From Liolophura sinensis (lineage: Eukaryota; Mollusca; Polyplacophora; Chitonida; Chitonidae): a stretch of DNA of 64,000 nt. Shown piece after piece: positions 61,301 through 64,000 of the stretch. A program made the position numbers and the translations under genes. The notes below the pieces were generated by a model. That model was not told the origin of the DNA and ran no database searches. It worked only from the letters and a program-made list of their open reading frames with translations. The stretch covers positions 18,037,608-18,101,607 of the forward strand of contig NC_088299.1 in NCBI RefSeq assembly GCF_032854445.1. The letters are read 5' to 3'. The number at the start of each line of letters is the position of its first letter. Position 1 is the stretch's first letter.

Positions 61301-63553
61301 TTGTATAACACCTGCAGTAATAAACCGCTGTCTAGTATAAAACACACTGGATGATCATTACAAGTCACAGCTGAGGTTGTATAACACCTGCAGCGATAAA
61401 CTGCTGTCTACTATAAAACATACTGGATGATCATTACATGTCACAGCTGAGGTTGTATAATACCTGCAGTAATAAACCGCTGTCTAGTATAAAACATACT
61501 GGATGATCATTACATGTCACAGCTGAGGTTGTATAACACCTGCAGCAATAAACCGCTGTCTAGTATAAAACATACTGGATGATCATTACATGTCACAGCT
61601 GAGGTTGTATAATACCTGCAGCAATAAACTGCTGTCTAGTATAAAACATACTGGATGATCATTACAAGTCACAGCTGAGGTTGTATAACACCTGCAGCGA
61701 TAAACTGCTGTCTACTATAAAACATACTGGATGATCATTACATGTCACAGCTGAGGTTGTATAACACCTGCAGTAATAAACCGCTGTCTAGTATAAAACA
61801 TACTGGATGATCATTACATGTCACAGCTGAGGTTGTATAATACCTGCAGCAATAAACTGCTGTCTAGTATAAAACATACTGGATGATCATTACAAGTCAC
61901 AGCTGAGGTTGTATAACACCTGCAGCAATAAACCGCTGTCTAGTATAAAACATACTGGATGATCATTACAAGTCACAGCTGAGGTTGTATAACACCTGCA
62001 GTAATAAACCGCTGTCTAATATAAAACATACTGGATGATCATTACATGTCACAGAACATTCTAATTTCACTGTGAAGGTATTATTCTACACTGACTAATA
62101 ATAAAATTAAAATAATACTTTTGTGAAGCCCTGAAACTGGTAAATCCACCCAATGCTCATGTAGCTTCATCTCCAAAATCTAATTATAAATGTGCATACA
62201 TTGCACAGAACGTAACTCCGTCATATGTGAAAAGGTTGAGGAATGAGGGTAGCCTTTTTGGGAATTATCACCATCATCCTGCTCATACTATACTGTAGCC
62301 AGGACTCATGTATTGTCAGCACCAGGGAAGGCTTATGGGGTTGATACACTTGCAGTCTGTGATGTTAAACAAGGATCATTTACACAGTTATCCTAATTAA
62401 TAACTGTATTTGTAAAACATTGCAAAAACTTGAAATTTAAAAAATTTAACACCAAGTACCATACTTGTAGATACACATGTACAAAGCTATCTTACCACAC
62501 AGAATCCTTGTTAAAGTCGCTAAGAGGCTCCATGGCCTCACTCCAGTGCACGTCAATGGTGACTGTCCCGTCAGTGTCGTGGGCGGAGGCAAAGTTTGTC
62601 ACACTGCGGGCAGGGATTCCCAACGTGCGACACACTGCAGGTGAAAAAGATGCAATGGGTTAACCACAGGCCGCACTCAAAACACTATTTTATCTACATT
62701 AAAGTGTGCTGCAATAAGAATTTTAGAAATTTTATCCAAAAAGATTAGAACATACACGAAAAATTATGGAATTTTGGAACAGGTGTATGATTTTTAATTT
62801 TTTAAATTATCAAAATTCAGTCTTTAGAAAGAATATTTGCAACATAGTGATATCGACCTCAAATCACAGATGGAAACTTTTGAACATCCCCATGTTTATT
62901 CATCTCAGTGGTCAGTCTATACTTGCCTGTCACTATATCAGTTTGCTTGTGTATTACAGACTTTCAAAATCATGGCACGGTTATTCAAAACTGGTTTAAG
63001 ACTTAATACCAGATTTAACTTTTAGCCATGTGTTCAATTTTGTACCTACCCTAAAACAGATTGTGTTACTTTTCATTAAATATGAACTAAAACTGCTGCT
63101 GTTACACTTTGACTTTGGCTGCTAAAATTTTCACTAAAAAATGTGACTTAATACCAGTATTAGCTAATACAGTTTCTAACAACTGGGCCCATGTATCATA
63201 TAGAGAAACACCCATGCTGTATCTCTCCACTCACACGAGAGACTCACACGAACATTCACATCTACCTTTTCTCGGGAAACCCATGGGGCTATGGAGGCAG
63301 TGATCTATCTGATTTTAGTTCATTTTGTGTGCTTCTGTCCTTGTATGATGCAGAGTGGGTGATGAGAGGGTAACTTACATGTGGTCAGCACCCCAGAGAA
63401 GACCCAGCACTGGCCAAACTTGACCGGTTGTCTCTCTCTGTAGAACTTCTCCAGAATCTCCTCACTACCAGTCCAGCTTAAAGGTGACCGCCCACTTGTG
63501 TAGTTCCCTGACCAGTTCCCCACCAGGATCCCATTATCGTCAGGTGAGTTTGC
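55152..63553 (-). CDS. Gene D: transglutaminase, 3' ten exons (5' part beyond the window)
   Basis: Exons in transcript order are 63379-63553, 62496-62634, 60689-60792, 60092-60251, 59599-59717, 58653-58738, 57654-57852, 56547-56707, 56136-56272 and 55152-55302. They sum to 1431 nt (476 residues plus stop) with phases that match gene C exon by exon, except that the exon 13 to 14 boundary is shifted. The visible part covers the catalytic core from the nucleophile onward and both beta-barrels. The triad is complete: Cys in [10 protein letters not shown], His in NFHVWNE and Asp in [10 protein letters not shown]; the Trp of LSWTGS is also kept. The enzyme would cross-link proteins through glutamine and lysine in a calcium-dependent way. 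It is a tandem paralogue upstream of gene C. The beta-sandwich exons should lie above base 64000. Its stop-codon region has seeded a 31-bp array. Confidence 0.93.
55599..55942. repeat. 86-bp tandem repeat, 4 near-identical copies, in the last intron of gene D
   Basis: The unit starts tgctctgttccatctggcat and contains acaccagttggttgtgtttt. Copies start at 55599, 55685, 55771 and 55857. Very low divergence points to recent expansion. Confidence 0.95.
56136..56272 (-). CDS. Gene D exon, beta-barrel 2
   Basis: This 137-nt exon reads [40 protein letters not shown] and LSLPQ. F.N.LPV.LTG....VEG.GL is the barrel mark. Donor GTATGT is in phase 2. Confidence 0.92.
56547..56707 (-). CDS. Gene D exon, beta-barrel 1 end
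   Basis: This 161-nt exon reads [40 protein letters not shown] and [14 protein letters not shown]...L.......A.V........D.F.L..P.L.I is the family pattern. Confidence 0.92.
56897..57292. repeat. 21-bp minisatellite, about 19 copies, intron of gene D
   Basis: The unit is ttgttgtactgaccacacaa(a/t). It lies between the two beta-barrel 1 exons. Open frames in all minus-strand phases follow from the lack of stops in the unit. Confidence 0.93.
57654..57852 (-). CDS. Gene D exon, beta-barrel 1
   Basis: This 199-nt exon reads [60 protein letters not shown] and KLKPNT. It aligns with gene C exon 12, including GEDFDV and Y.G......KT..F..I. Confidence 0.93.
57853..58652. other. Intron of gene D between 58653-58738 and 57654-57852
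   Basis: No exon, array or mobile element was recognised in this intron of about 800 bp. Confidence 0.6.
58653..58738 (-). CDS. Gene D exon, end of catalytic core
   Basis: This 86-nt exon reads [20 protein letters not shown] then GIYETGPT. It sits between TTTTCAG and GTAAGT. Confidence 0.9.
58848..59102 (+). mobile_element. SINE family I, full-length copy with intact tRNA-like promoter
   Basis: This is the best copy in the window. The A box is gtggctcagtcggttagag and the B box gttcaagtcc about 65 bp later. The body has tctcaccataatgctggccg, and the tail is ggcgtaaaacaccaatcaaa then (taaa)n. It lies antisense in an intron of gene D. Such elements are transcribed by RNA polymerase III and depend on a LINE for copying. 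Confidence 0.9.
59599..59717 (-). CDS. Gene D exon, catalytic core
   Basis: This 119-nt exon reads [45 protein letters not shown] and LYKY.E are family marks; the basic/acidic middle is longer than in gene C. Confidence 0.93.
60092..60251 (-). CDS. Gene D exon, catalytic core
   Basis: This 160-nt exon reads [40 protein letters not shown] and [12 protein letters not shown]. Donor GTAAGT leaves phase 2. Confidence 0.94.
60689..60792 (-). CDS. Gene D exon with active-site His and Asp
   Basis: This 104-nt exon reads [20 protein letters not shown] then [15 protein letters not shown] 76-bp array begins about 20 bp upstream of its acceptor. Confidence 0.95.
60813..62054. repeat. 76-bp minisatellite, about 16 copies, intron of gene D
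   Basis: The unit starts tactggatgatcattacatg and contains tcacagctgaggttgtataa and ataaaccgctgtctagtata. Spacing is 76 bp (60813, 60889, 60965). Copies differ at few sites, mainly acatg/acaag and gcaata/gtaata. It starts 21 bp upstream of the acceptor of the His/Asp exon. Confidence 0.95.
62055..62495. other. Intron of gene D, unique part
   Basis: This stretch lies between the 76-bp array and the SAHDTD exon; nothing recognisable was seen. Confidence 0.6.
62496..62634 (-). CDS. Gene D exon, catalytic core (SAHDTD motif)
   Basis: This 139-nt exon reads [40 protein letters not shown] and NKDSVW. It is three codons shorter than gene C exon 7. Acceptor CTGCAG and donor GTAAGA are clear. Confidence 0.95.
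62635..63378. other. Intron of gene D between 63379-63553 and 62496-62634
   Basis: This A/T-rich intron has no exon, array or mobile element that I recognise. Confidence 0.6.
63379..63553 (-). CDS. Gene D exon with active-site cysteine
   Basis: This 175-nt exon contains [21 protein letters not shown] and [14 protein letters not shown]. It starts in phase 0 after TTACAG and ends at GTAAGT in phase 1, as gene C exon 6 does. Confidence 0.95.
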
Positions 63554-64000
63554 CTGTAACATAAATCAAAGTGCATGTCATTTTTTCACCTTTTGACCTG
63601 GATTAACAACCATGTGGTCCTGCTGTTAGGGGAGAGGCTTTCGTATTTGTATTCATCTTGTACAGGTTAATAGAGTTCAAATCATGCATCCTTTGATCAT
63701 AGATAATTTTAGTTCACACAGAAAACAGTAAATGGTGTTTTGGAGCACATTCAAACAGTTATTAGAAGCTAATCTCATGTGTTTTACAATGTAACTGCAC
63801 GAATCATGTTGGGTTGTCTGCCCTTAGTCTGCATACACACATTCATTGTTGCCATGGGTTGTCTCCCATTAGTCCACCTACACAAATTCTATACACACAT
63901 ATTTTACTGTAAACAATCATAATAAATTATAATTTTGTGAAACAAATAAATTGTTGACTGGAAACTGTAATGCTTTGGTCTTTTGAACTATAGTTTGAAG
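63554..64000. other. Upstream intron of gene D at the window edge
   Basis: No further exon is visible. The exon matching gene C exon 5 (FEEG...VSRV) should lie above base 64000. Confidence 0.55.

Overview
The window is from an animal nuclear genome with many introns. It is most likely a mollusc or another lophotrochozoan; this is an inference. The support is GT-AG introns with conserved phases, four genes of animal families, and many tRNA-headed SINE copies with a tail motif (ggcgtaaaacacc followed by (aaat)n) of a kind familiar from mollusc genomes. No bacterial-style operon, CRISPR array, viral gene or toxin gene was seen. Every coding exon I could support is on the minus strand.

Layout from high to low coordinate, which is the direction of transcription. 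(1) 63553-55152: gene D, the 3' part of a transglutaminase; ten exons are visible, from the active-site Cys exon to the stop, and the 5' part lies beyond base 64000. (2) 44837-34635: gene C, a transglutaminase that can be modelled end to end as 15 exons (2736 nt, 911 residues), with an Arg/Ser/Pro/Gly/His repeat at its N-terminus. (3) 30353-15330: gene B, an SLC7-type amino-acid transporter light chain; eight exons (520 codons) are found and the short last exon is not. (4) 9914-3871: gene A, a paralogue of B; its first four exons are visible and the rest presumably lies left of base 1. So two unrelated families each occur as a head-to-tail pair.

The striking feature is the minisatellites. At least 20 tandem arrays fill introns and flanks. 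Three were clearly built from the gene's own boundaries. The 34-bp array filling intron 3 of gene A is about 100 copies of the end of exon 3 plus its 5' splice site. The 37-bp array in intron 1 of gene B is about 78 copies of the 3' splice site plus the start of exon 2. The 31-bp array after gene D repeats its last two codons and stop codon. Thus the two transporter paralogues carry large arrays of opposite splice-site types at different introns. Other arrays (31, 76, 18, 59, 53, 21 and 86 bp) also sit in introns, and two of these start about 20 bp from a splice site. A 15-bp array is coding and forms the N-terminal repeat of gene C.

Genes A and B should encode 12-helix plasma-membrane exchangers that pair with an SLC3-type heavy chain; both keep the light-chain cysteine, but the helix-1 motif is altered from the usual GSG. 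Genes C and D should encode calcium-dependent protein cross-linking enzymes with complete Cys-His-Asp triads. Nothing in the sequence links the two families functionally. Splice sites were assigned by eye from consensus, reading frame and paralogue comparison, without transcript data.
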